Source: Primulina eburnea (Eukaryota > Streptophyta > Magnoliopsida > Lamiales > Gesneriaceae). Taken from it: 64,000 bases of DNA. Below the pieces are notes generated by a model, which did no database searches, was not told where the DNA came from, and saw nothing but the letters and a program-made list of their open reading frames with translations. Below are positions 53,960 to 64,000 of this stretch, one piece after another (positions within the stretch are counted from its first letter, which is position 1; each line of letters opens with the position of its first letter). The translations under genes were made by a program, and so were the position numbers. The stretch covers positions 48,564,342 through 48,628,341 of the forward strand of contig NC_133101.1 in the NCBI RefSeq assembly GCF_022965805.1, written 5' to 3'.

Positions 53960-56584
53960 CTATGATCTTGTAAAGGGTTGTACTAATACTGCTCTCGAGA
54001 AGCTTATGAAGTCACGTCTTTGGTTTGTAACTTTTACATTTACACATTTTATTTCAAGCATGAATTATTTTAACAGCATGTTTTCATAAAATGTTTTTAC
54101 GTTCAGATTTTAATTGTTCAGTGTTTATTTAAATTAAAAAAATAAATTATGGAATTATGCATGTTGGGTACGTTTGGAATTGGACATGTTTAAGAATTCG
54201 AATATTGGGCTTTAGGAGAGGTTGAAAATGATTTGACTATATTAATTTTTAGGTCAGTAGTGTTGATGTCCTCCTTATGGGTTATAAGTTAATCTTGAAA
54301 ATTATGAATGCTTTTGAGACTTGTAGAATTTCTAAGAAATTATTAATGGTTATTGATTGCTAGTCGAGTAAATTTTTGAGGATTTTATATAAGCAATAGT
54401 GATTCGAAGACTACGACAATCTTTAGGATTATAATGTACAATTTAAGGATTTTAAATATCTATGGAAATAAAAGATTAATTATGAGAATTTATTTAGGAT
54501 ACATGCTCTACGTAGTTAGATTTAAGGATGGAATTGCATGAATTGAGAATTTTAAGAACCTAATTGTAATAACTAATAATTAGAGGACCTAAGTGAAAAA
54601 AAAATTCTAAGGGACTATTTTCGAATTTACCAAATTTTGGGATTAAATTTCGAGTTCGAGAATCTAAAAGTTTAATGAGGTAAAGATGGAAAATTTTATG
54701 AGGACAATTATGCAAATTTCGAAGAGTTGTAGGGCCAAAATGTAAATTGGGAGAACTGTAAGGGTCAGGTTGCAATTTTCAAAATTTTAAGCATTAAATG
54801 CGAACTTTTGAGGAACACTTGGGATTTTAAGTATTTATAGAAATGTAAGACGTGTTATGGGAATTAATTTTAGGTATAATAAACTTAAGGCTATTGAACC
54901 TTATGGTACGGGAAATCTATAAAATGAAATTGAGAATACTGAGGACTCATGGGTAATTGTGGAATTTTCGAGATTTAGGAAAAATTGGATGATATTCGAG
55001 AAAAGTAAGAATTAATTTTAAAATCTTAGGAAATTTGAGAACTTATCTAGTAGTAAGTGAGAATTGAACGGTTTAAATGGTAGGAATTTCCGGTTATTTG
55101 GGCTCGAAGGAAATATATAATATTTAGATATTTGGATTATAATGTTATAATGAATGGTAACCAATGACATTATAGGATGTATCAATCTTAGGCATGAAAA
55201 TTTAAGCGTTAGTGAAATCATGTTGTGGCAAATTAAGGATTTAAAGGGATGCCGATTTAAGGTAAATTTGATTGGTTAGTTAAGTTATAAGGATAAATAT
55301 TGAGTTAGTAAATTTTTGGGAACATAAGTCTGATGTGTCACAAGTTTTAGTTATGATCTTAACATTTAAGATTATACCTTGTGAGAATTTAAAATTTTTA
55401 GGAAAGTTGGGTACGATGATGGTTAGTATAATTGGTAGACGCACGTAAGAGGTGAGGTAGACACTTTGTCTTGAGAAATTTTGGAAGTCATTTACAAACT
55501 TGGGACTAAACGGATATGCGTATTGGAATTATTTTATTCAAAGCTATTTGGATTAGGTAAGTTTGAATTTCAAATTTATTGGATATTTGTTCATACGGAA
55601 ATCTTGAGTGAGATAAAAATAAAAGGAGATTAGTTGTGTTCAATATAAATTATCAATTGATGAATATTAAGATTTTTATCAAGTAAGGAATCTAAATGCT
55701 TGATATTGGGATTCTAGAATTCTATGTGTTATAAATGAAATTGATTTATTAGAGTTAGTCTAATACTACCATGAGCCAACTTATTAAGTTTTATATGCTA
55801 ATATTAATTAAACATTAAGGATATGTAAGGGTGCGATGTTCGCTTCAATAAGGAAAGTCCCAGGGTCTTAGGTCTCAACTTTAATCTAATTGAAAAGGAA
55901 ATAGTTTAAGCATGTAATTTGTGCTAGAATAATTTTATTATTTAGGTGGAAGATCGGTATCGTATATTTTGGGTTTTATGGATTAAGACCACTCGAACTT
56001 AAGATTTGCAACAACGTTATATTGGGATGCACTTTTAAATAGTTAGGTTATGTAAGTTTGGAGCGGTAAGATAAAGATTCGATTCAAGGATCTTAGTCTA
56101 ATATTATTATAGGGTTGAGATAAGGTTTAAAATTTTAAGTGCTTTACTAAGACCTCCTAAGTCGAACTGAATGAATGCCAATACTTGGACTTGAAGCTTT
56201 AACATATCTTGAATTCAATAAAGTTAAGAAAGGATGCTGTTAAGATTTCAATATTGGAATATAATAGGTCAATGAACATCTTGATATATTATAAGGAAAG
56301 TAAGACGCGTTAAATTTGGACATCCACCTCTAGTATGAGGAATTGCGGGATAAGTCAAAATTCGGGGTTATAGTTGAATAGAACTACGTCACTATAAGTT
56401 GTTTTAAGTTGCGATTCACAAACGAGGATTTTGGTAGACAAATTTATTGAGGAAACGTGAGGACAACTTAATACTTATCTTATCAGAGTAGCGCATCGGA
56501 AGCGTGGATTATTAAGATTCTAGAATTAAGAGTCTAAACTTTTTGTTTATCAAGGATAAGCGAATTTCGAGGACGAAATTTCTT
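53960..56584 (+). other. C internal region without coding capacity
   Basis: 2.6 kb with no plus-strand ORF of 60 codons or more and no recognisable gag or pol motif in broken frames. AT-rich and rather uniform, with many short TTTAGGA and AATTTTAAG words. It may be a decayed or replaced interior that is mobilised by enzymes of another element. Confidence 0.75.
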
Positions 56585-56600
56585 TTAAGGGGGGTAGAGT
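56585..56600 (+). other. C polypurine tract
   Basis: TTAAGGGGGGTAGAGT directly before the 3' LTR. Confidence 0.88.
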
Positions 56601-59600
56601 TGTAGAACCCGAAAATCAGATTACGTATAAGCCATGGATAATTTTAAATTAAAAATGAATTTTTATAAATATATGAAGTGTTTAATTCATTTTATAATTG
56701 TTAAATTATGATTATTTATTTTAAGAGTAGATGGCTAGTTTTATCTTTTCAAGATAAATATGCGAGGTCGGGCCGGAGTTTGGAAACTAGAAATAAGATT
56801 AATAATAAGAAAATATTCCTAAATTTAAGTAAGTCAAGGAATAATTTAATTTAAAGAAAAAGAATGTTTTAGGATTTATTAAATTAATGGGAGCTAAGTT
56901 ATTAAATAAATTCTTTTAGGTTCCATATTTAATTAAAGCTTAAATTAAAATGTGAAAATAAATGAGGATGAATTAATCTAGAAATAATATATTCCAGAAA
57001 TTAAACATAACATTTAAATACTTAAATTATAAACCATGCCATGTCATGCAAGAACTTATTCTAAATTAATGTGGTAATTCATTAAAATGTATAATGAGTA
57101 TTTAAAACCTTAAGAATTTAACAATATTTTACCATGCACAAATTAGTAACCTTCGGTCAAGCCATTTCAAAGGGTAGTAACTTTTCTTTTCAAAGCACCT
57201 CTAATGGGGCTACATGGTATATTCATTTCTTTAATCTTTTAATTCACTAATTAGGATAGTTCTAACACCATAATTCACCTTAATTCTTCTTCAACCCATT
57301 AGCCTAACAAATTAATGTGTACATGCAACAAGAATAAGAACAAGAAACTCGGCCAGCTAGGGAATGAAGCATTTCAAATTCCCATTAAAAGCTTTCACTT
57401 GTAACTCTCAATTCAAACCATCTCTAATTGCACTTCATGGTGTATTCATTTCCTATTTTTAATTCACTAAGTAGTAGTAAATTCAAATACTAAAATCCAC
57501 ATCATTTCCCTCAAGCCATTTCCTAAACAAATTAACGTGCACATGCAGTAAGAATAGGAAGCAAAAACCAACGGCAACTAGGGAAGGAATCATTTCAAAA
57601 TCCATTCCACTTCTTGACTTGTAACCTCCACCTTAATGCACTTCAATACCCATTTAACACCCCTTGAATCTTCACCTTCAGAACTTACAACCATAAGCTT
57701 CGAAAATAGCAGAGAACCAGCAGCATAGAATCGAGAGAATAGCAGCAGAAATAAGAAAAGAGATCCAACTCCGTTTCGCCGCTCGTATTCGTTGTATTGA
57801 TTTGTTTTTGTCAAAACAAATTCCAGGCATGTATATATTAGTTCTTTGCTCTTCAATCAAGTCATAATAGATATTTTAAATCAATATGTGATCAAGGTTT
57901 GGGAGGAAAAACGAAATATAGCAGCAACTACCCAAGAACTTCTGTACAGAATTTTTATGTTTCCACTTTGTGTCTCACGTTTTTGGTTGGCTTGCTTTGT
58001 GGTTCAGGAGGTTGGTTCTTTTTCCAGGCACTCAATGCTGCTTCTAGGAATGTTTTAGAGTGTGTTAGGGTGTTATTGGTCCATTTTTTTACATCCATAC
58101 ACGCACAAACAAACAAATAACAGTAACTTTTCCATTGGTGCAGAATTTGGATCAAAGTTTTATCATTTGTGTGGTTAAGGGGAGTATTCGAATCTTGGCT
58201 GCCCTAGGGACTGTAGCCACGGTTAGAACCCTCCCTTAACATGTCTAGGACGTGACCAAGGTGTCCTTTCCAAGCTTGGTTCACAGATCCATTAGAATTT
58301 CACAACAACAACACAAGTTCATTTCGTTTCCTTCAAATTCTGTGTGTATGAACGTTCGGGTTTTTGGAGATGTTGGATGAATTGTGGTTGGCTACTAGTC
58401 CGTAGCCATGGTTTATGCAACACTCCATCATGTCTAGATCGAGCCATGGTCGCTCAAATGGCCATTGGAATGATACAAACAAAAAAACAATGCAATACAT
58501 CACATTATATAGAAAGTGGCTCTCTCAGTTTTGAGATGTGATTGTACTAGGTGTTTGCTTGGTTTTTGGTTGGCTTTTAGCCCTTACCCATGGTCCAAGC
58601 CATGCCTTAGGATTTTGGTAAGAGTCCTTGGGCGGTGGTTCAAGCCCATGGCCATTATTTTCAGAGTTTGCTCCACAAACAAGCAAGCTACCGCTGCTGT
58701 ATTTTCTACTTTTTGACAGCAGCTTTGGGTCACGGTTTTGGTGGTGGTTTGAGTTCTTGTTTCGCTTTTAGCCCATGGACTTGGACTTGACACTACCTTA
58801 ATGAGTTAGGAAAGTCATGTTTTTGGCCGTTCGCGATTTGGTCGAGTTTAGAGGTCGTACGAGAATTTACGGTGAAAGGTGCCAAAATGACTCTCGAAAG
58901 AGTGTTTTATGTTTTTGGATTCCTTTCACCTATTTTCGTGTTTTACAGTTATGATGCATATTTTTCAGTATTTTTGGGTATTTTTAATCATGGTTAAACG
59001 TTGGTTTAATGTTGGTTCGGGTTGGTACGAAGCCATGATAAAAAAATCAAGTTATTGGTTCTAACCGTCTCGTTTTTAGTTCGATTGTTAAGTTTTTGTC
59101 AAGTTAAGATTTATTTCATGTGTCACATATTAGAATTAAGTCGCAGCAAACCTGGGAACGATCCAACTCATCCGGTAAAATAAATTTATAATTATATTAC
59201 GTGCATAAAAATTATAAAAAATGTTTATTTTTGAGATATATGCGATATGTCTTGTGGCCACCTTACGTTTATGGGTTTGGAAGTCGGTAGGCGCAACCGA
59301 GGACCACTCCGCCCGGTGACTTATGACCGGTTTATATTATGTATGGGTACGGACATCCAGTCCAAGGGCTGTGATTGATCTCTACCGCCCAGTATACTGT
59401 GGTTTAGTCTGATCAGGCGCTTACGCTATGTTATGGGCCACTTGCTTAGAAACATTATCTCTACAAGAAAAATTATGATATGTTATGACAGAGCTCTATG
59501 GAGCAAGCTTTCACGTATGATTTTCAGAGATGCACGTAGATATAATTATTCATGATACGATTTTCAGCATACGCTTTACGATAATTTATTTTTACGTTGC

Positions 59601-60002
59601 ATGCGATTTTATGATATGTATATTACTTGTTATTCACGTCATATACACGTTGAGTCTTTTGACTCACTAGACTTGATTGTTGTAGGTACTGATGAGGTCG
59701 AGACGGAGGGCGTAGACCAGTGAGTTATCTTGTGGGAGCAGTAGAACACCCGAGGACCTCATGTTTTTGTTTATGTACCTTTTATTTTTCTAACTCGGTT
59801 TTAATACGTTGGGTTATTTTTAAATTGTTGTTTACGTTGGATTATTTTTAAATTGTTGATTGAAAATAATATTTTCTTCCTCTGTTATTTTAAAGTTAAA
59901 ATTATTTACATGTTCATTTTATAAATGAGACAAGATAATTATTTATTTAGAAAAATTTTTAAAATTCCGCAAAAATACGAATACGAAATACGGGCCTTTA
60001 CA
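56601..60002 (+). repeat. C 3' LTR
   Basis: 3402 bp, starting TGTAGAACCC and ending CTTTACA. Compared with the 5' LTR it lacks about 20 bp near 57118 (a TAAAATATAAGAATT unit) and has scattered substitutions. Confidence 0.94.
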
Positions 60003-60004
60003 CA

Positions 60005-61560
60005 TTATACACACAAGCTGAGAGACTTCTGAAGGTTGTAAAATATCTCAAAATCTAATGGTTTTGTGAAAATATCATCCAGTTAGTTCTCAATTCCAAC
60101 AAATTCCATTCGAATTATACATTTCTCAACCAAATCTTGAATAAAATGATTTATATTGTCAATGTGTTTTGCTCGAGAATGTTCTACTAGGATTTTTGAA
60201 ATATCAATTGCACTTGAATCTTCAAAGTAAACTATCAAGGTTCACTATGAAGACCATAATCCTTAATCATTTGGTTCATCCACAACAGTTGTGAACAATA
60301 ATTACCAGCTGCAATATATTCAGATTCAGCGGTAGACAAGGACACAGTTTTGTTTTCTACTGTATCATGACAGCAGATTATTTCCTAAGTAGAAACAACC
60401 TCAACTTGTACTCTTCATATCATCTAGGTCACTAGCCCAGTCAACGTCACTAAATCCCACCCAATTGGTATTTGTTTCTTTGGTGTACCACAAACCAAGT
60501 TCATTGGTCCCTACAATATATCTCAGAATTCGATTGATATCCTTTAGATGAGTGATCTTAAGATTTGCTTGAAATATAGCACATAAACATACATTGAACA
60601 TTATATCAAGGTGACCGGCACTTAAGTAGAGAAGACTTCCGATGATGCTGCAATACAGAGTGTTGTCAAAACCTTCGGAAACATCATCTCTGGACAGTTT
60701 TTTCACTAGACCCCATGGATGTTTTCATGTGCTTAGTGTTCTCATTTGAAAATTTCTTGACCAAATTTTTCGCATACTTAGATCGACAGAGAAAGATACC
60801 ATAATGCAATTGTTTTATTTGCAATCCAAGAAAGAAACCTAATTCGCCTACCATGTTCATTTCAAATTGTGAAGACATGCTTTCAACGGAATTATCTAAA
60901 TGCCTTTGTGAAGAAGCACCAAAGATTATGTCATCCACATAGACTTGACAAATTAGAATATCATGCTTTAGCCTTTGAATAAAAAAGGATTTTATCGACA
61001 TCACCTCGTTTGAAGCCAATATAGCATGTATTCTATCAACCTGCAATACCATGCTCATGGAGCCTGTTTCAGTCCATACAATGCTTTCTTCCTTGTAAAC
61101 ATGGTCCAAGTGATTTGGATCGTCAAAACTTTTTGGTTGACTTACATAAGCTTATTCATTCAAGATGCCATTTAAAAACACACTCTTCACATCCATTCGA
61201 TACAATTTAATTCTCATATGACATGCAATGGCAAGTAACAGTCAGACAGACTCAATTTGGGCTACATGAGCAAATGTTTCATCAAAATCCACCCCCTCAA
61301 CCTATGTATAACCTTGAGCAACTAATTATACTTTTTTCTAACTACATTCCCTGATTCATCAGTTTTGTTCTTAAAAATCCATTTAGTTCTAATTACATAC
61401 ACGTTTTCAGGTTTTGGAACTAAATCTCACACATCATTGCACACAAATTGCTCGAGTTCTTCATGCATAGAATTGACCCAAAATTCATCTTTTAATTCAT
61501 CGGTAATATTTTTTGGTTCAATATGTGACACAAAGCAAGAATTTCTTACATGACAATATA
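60005..61560 (-). pseudogene. D reverse transcriptase and RNase H, broken
   Basis: Sense order: RT N-terminal part in broken frames at 61130-61550 (VIRTKWIFKNKTDESG-like); 60684-61109 with the catalytic box VYVDDIIFGA intact and FEMNMVGELGFFLGL; 60401-60706 with GSLLYLSAGHLDIMF, LKDINRILRYIVGT, WVGFSDVDWASDLDD (RNase H start); then 60005-60400 in other frames, ending ENQLDDIFTKPLDFE and LSLCV, stop at 60005-60007. The C TSD overlaps this stop codon. YVDD is preserved but at least four frame breaks disable it. Confidence 0.85.
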
Positions 61561-61584
61561 CGAAACTCATGCATACTAAACCAA

Positions 61585-62700
61585 TCATTTTTTGTAGTCA
61601 ACTTTCTCCTTTCTTCTACATTGCATGTCCCTATGTACTTCTCCAATGATCTGTGATGATGGATAATTCTTCTGAATTTTACTTGGAATATCTTTCTCAT
61701 CACTGATCAATGCATTATTTTCTTGTTCGTCTTCCTCTGTTTTTGTCTCAGTCATAGGTAGTGTCGAGCTAGATGCTGCAACATCTGACTCAAAATTTGT
61801 TCTGGCCAATGACTCAGATGTATCCAGCTGTCCATCTATGTCATCCTTGACTTTCTTACTAGCTAGATCTGGAAGATCATCAAACATAACATTAATGGAT
61901 TTTATAGTCATCCTAGTTCTTAGATTAAACATTTGATATGCACGACTATTGGTAGAATATCTAAGAAACAGACATTTGTCACTTTTAGAATGAAACTTAG
62001 CAAGATGATCTCGGTCGTTCAAGACATAACATACACACTAAAACACATGAAAATACTTAAGGTTTGGCTTCTTTCCCATGAGAATCTCATAAGAGGTCAT
62101 AGCGAAACCAATCCATAAATACACACGATTTGAGATATGACATGTTGTGTTTCAATTCTCAGTCTAAATTTGTTTTGTAATATTTTAAGAACATAACATG
62201 ACCCGATCCATCTCTTGCAGGGTTCGATTCTTTATGTTGAGGATTCCTTGGGGCTGAAATTTATGAGTTATGCCCTTTTATCACACAGAGATGAAAAAAT
62301 TGAATTCTCAAACTCCTTACAATGGACGGTTCTGATATTACCAACCCTCAAGTTATGTAAATTAGTAATACTAGCATGGAGTTTCCTAAAAACATCAAAT
62401 GTGTCTGATTTCTCTCTAAGAAACTTAACCATGTAAAACGTGATAAATCATCAACACAAATAAATGAATATTTCTTACCGCTCAGGCTTTCCACTTTCAT
62501 TGGACCCATAAGATCCATGTGTAAAAATTCTAAACACCATGTTGTCCCAAAGTGTTGCAACACTTGGTGTGGAACACGTATTTTCTTACCTTTCTGGCAT
62601 GATCCACAAATATATGCAGTTCCTGAGCTTAAATTTGGCATACCTTATACAACATCATACTTACAAAGGTTCTTCAATGTCTTGAAGTTTGCATGTCCCA
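61585..62700 (-). pseudogene. D integrase, broken
   Basis: 62348-62641 carries the end of the zinc domain (CGSCQKGKK), LEFLHMDLMGPMKVES (first catalytic Asp), and VDDLSRFTWLSFL. The stretch 62040-62340 with the second Asp and Glu is only readable in fragments. 61585-62022 holds the C-terminal part: FHSKSDKCLFLRYSTNSRAYQMFN (usual FxGYS replaced by FLRYS) and an acidic linker to RT. Confidence 0.82.
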
Positions 62701-62727
62701 GTTTTTTATGTCACAAATTTTGTTCAC

Positions 62728-63100
62728 TTAATTTGGTATATCTGCAAGCATGATCTTCACCGAGTTGGTAGCAATTATCAGCAGATCTTGTACCTGACAT
62801 GACAAAAATATTATCTTTATCAAAGACTTCACAATTATTCTTTCCAAACTTAACACGCAAATCATCGTCACAAAGTTGCTTATTAAATTTGAGTTGATTC
62901 TCTCAATGTGTAACACATTGTGGAGTTCTGGTAGTTCATCCTCATTCAAAGTCCATTTACCAATAATTCTTCCTTTTGCACCACCTCCATAGGTCACATG
63001 TCCACTTTTTAGTTCAACATAATCAGTGAAGTGATCTTTAGACCCTGTCGTGTGGTGCTAACACCCACTGTCGAAATACCAACTACCTGTAATGTTAGTT
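62728..63100 (-). pseudogene. D protease active site and pre-integrase region
   Basis: About 63058-63085 reads SWYFDSGC, the copia protease loop. 62728-62997 continues TYGGGAKGRIIGKW and LPELHNVLHIERINSNLIS, the typical copia stretch between protease and integrase. One stop or shift lies between. Confidence 0.8.
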
Positions 63101-64000
63101 TTCAAGGATGTATAAATTACAGAGCATCGGATTTCGCCCTTAAACACCCAAACTTTCTTTACTTGAAGTTTACTGATGACAGTGTTGCGCTTGATGTTGG
63201 GAAACACCTTGTGCAACATCCGGTCTTCTTTCCGGCTCATAAAACCATCTCTCAACTTAAAACAAAAAGGTTTGATATTACCTAATTTACAGTAATAGTG
63301 GCAAATAAAATATCGCATTATTTGCTTTGGTCTTTGAGTATAATCTAGTTTCTTATTCGGTAATTTTTTGACAGAATGGGTTTTTCTTGAAGAGTTTTAA
63401 GTAACTTTACTTTCCTTCACAAAAAACATTTGGTTGTGATAAATAGTTGGAAGATTCACCATACTCATACATGTTGTATTTGGAAGTGTATTTGGACTCA
63501 TCAATAGCACAGATCTTTATGTTGATCGTTCCGGTAGGAATCTTAAGACCTTGCTTACCAGTCTTTCATTTGACATTGGATCATCGAGACTAAAAGCTTC
63601 TTTTGCAATATCCCATAGCCTTTGATCATATTCGACGATTATCTCATTTTCTTCTATTCTCAAGCTTTCAAATTTAGTGGTCAACATCCTTAGCTTGGTT
63701 CCTGCACAAACTCTCAGATCCTTCACAGTGATTTTGAAAAATTTACCATGCGTTTTTGGCAGAGGTGCAGTTGGTGATCAAACTAAACATGTTGATGTCG
63801 ACCAAAGTGAAAATTGCATCGTGTGCTTTTGTATTGAGATTTGAAGTTTGGACTTCATCAATTGTTCGTGCACTCTCTGGTTTGTTGCGACTGTCACCAT
63901 CCGTATCAATGGTTCTTGGTGGAGACCAATCATCTAGGACTCGTTTTCCTGCTCTTTCTTCTATGGGTTTAATTTAGAACATCATCTTAACTTTCCAAAG
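63101..64000 (-). pseudogene. D gag, partial
   Basis: 63517-63726 reads CAGTKLRMLTTKFESLRIEENE, IVEYDQRLWDIAKEAFSL and VSKVLRFLPERST, the UBN2-type copia Gag core. To the right, 63730-64000 holds its N-terminal part in other frames (TSAKNAWKILQNHCEG; RVLDDWSPP). At 63240-63318 a zinc-knuckle-like CHYYCKLGNIKPFC has the His position as Asn. The start codon may be outside the window. Confidence 0.8.

Larger units (their letters stand above)
50528..60002 (+). mobile_element. Element C: non-autonomous gypsy-type LTR element with 3.4-kb LTRs
   Basis: 9475 bp, plus strand. LTRs 50528-53945 and 56601-60002 start TGTAGAACCCG and end CTTTACA; TSD CATTA at 50523-50527 and 60003-60007. A Met-type primer site and a polypurine tract are in place, but the 2.65-kb internal region has no gag or pol. 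A block TTTCGAGGACGAAAT (about 56565-56580) before the polypurine tract resembles the 3' end of chromoviruses and suggests origin from one. LTRs differ at a few percent of positions with small indels. A large-retrotransposon-derivative-like (LARD) element. Confidence 0.92.
60003..64000 (-). mobile_element. Element D: old Ty1/copia retrotransposon, runs off the right edge
   Basis: Minus strand, with gag at 63101-64000, protease and pre-integrase at 62728-63100, integrase at 61585-62700, RT-RNase H at 60005-61560; also 50414-50527 beyond C. Neither LTR is visible. Many stops and frameshifts. Blocks such as FEMNMVGELGFFLGLQIKQ relate it to the SIRE/Tork side of copia. It is the substrate into which both S and C inserted and so is the oldest layer. 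Confidence 0.87.

Noticed and set aside
53960..56584. Possible degraded gag or pol in the interior of C
   Set aside because: No conserved block could be read in any frame; only profile searches could show more.

Overview
This is plant nuclear DNA, almost certainly from a eudicot. It is one block of nested LTR retrotransposons: in 64 kb I see no host gene, tRNA, rRNA or other cellular gene. Nearly every coding stretch is gag, protease, reverse transcriptase (RT), RNase H or integrase of Ty1/copia or Ty3/gypsy elements. The background is AT-rich. Protein families such as the PF20167-type ORF and the env-like ORF of element S remind me of Lamiales genomes, but that is a low-confidence impression.

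Layout, outermost first. Element D is an old copia on the minus strand (50414-50527 and 60003-64000, running off the right edge). It was entered by C (50528-60002, plus strand, non-autonomous gypsy-type, target-site duplication (TSD) CATTA) and, next to C, by S. S is a SIRE/Maximus-like copia on the minus strand, visible from 5311 to 50413; its left end lies outside the window. Five things are embedded in S: E (38685-48585, an intact young copia, TSD GGTGT) in its gag; a 173-bp MITE (34081-34253, TSD CTGAAAAAG); a solo LTR called B (30212-33831); A (6120-25578, chromovirus, TSD CTTCT) beside its polypurine tract; and B' (5010-5310), the end of a B-family LTR, in its 3' LTR. A carries F (8258-20378, Athila-like, plus strand, TSD ACGAT) inside its chromodomain region. 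B' was split by G (1-5009, chromovirus, minus strand).

Only E has an uninterrupted gag-pol (1310 codons, all catalytic motifs present, LTRs nearly identical). F has one intact accessory ORF (16206-17357) but a broken gag-pol. All other coding regions have stops, frameshifts or lost catalytic residues.

The most unusual signal is a GC-rich 14-bp dyad, ACCGC-ACCC-GCGGT, arrayed just upstream of the TATA box in the LTRs of both F and A. These belong to different gypsy lineages. The motif keeps the same orientation relative to transcription, and unit number differs between the two LTRs of each element. A twelve-unit array also lies inside F, in front of the accessory ORF. S is unusual too: between pol and its 3' LTR it carries a divergent ORF arrangement, an env-like ORF on the sense strand and a small antisense ORF family, around a region with G-box palindromes.
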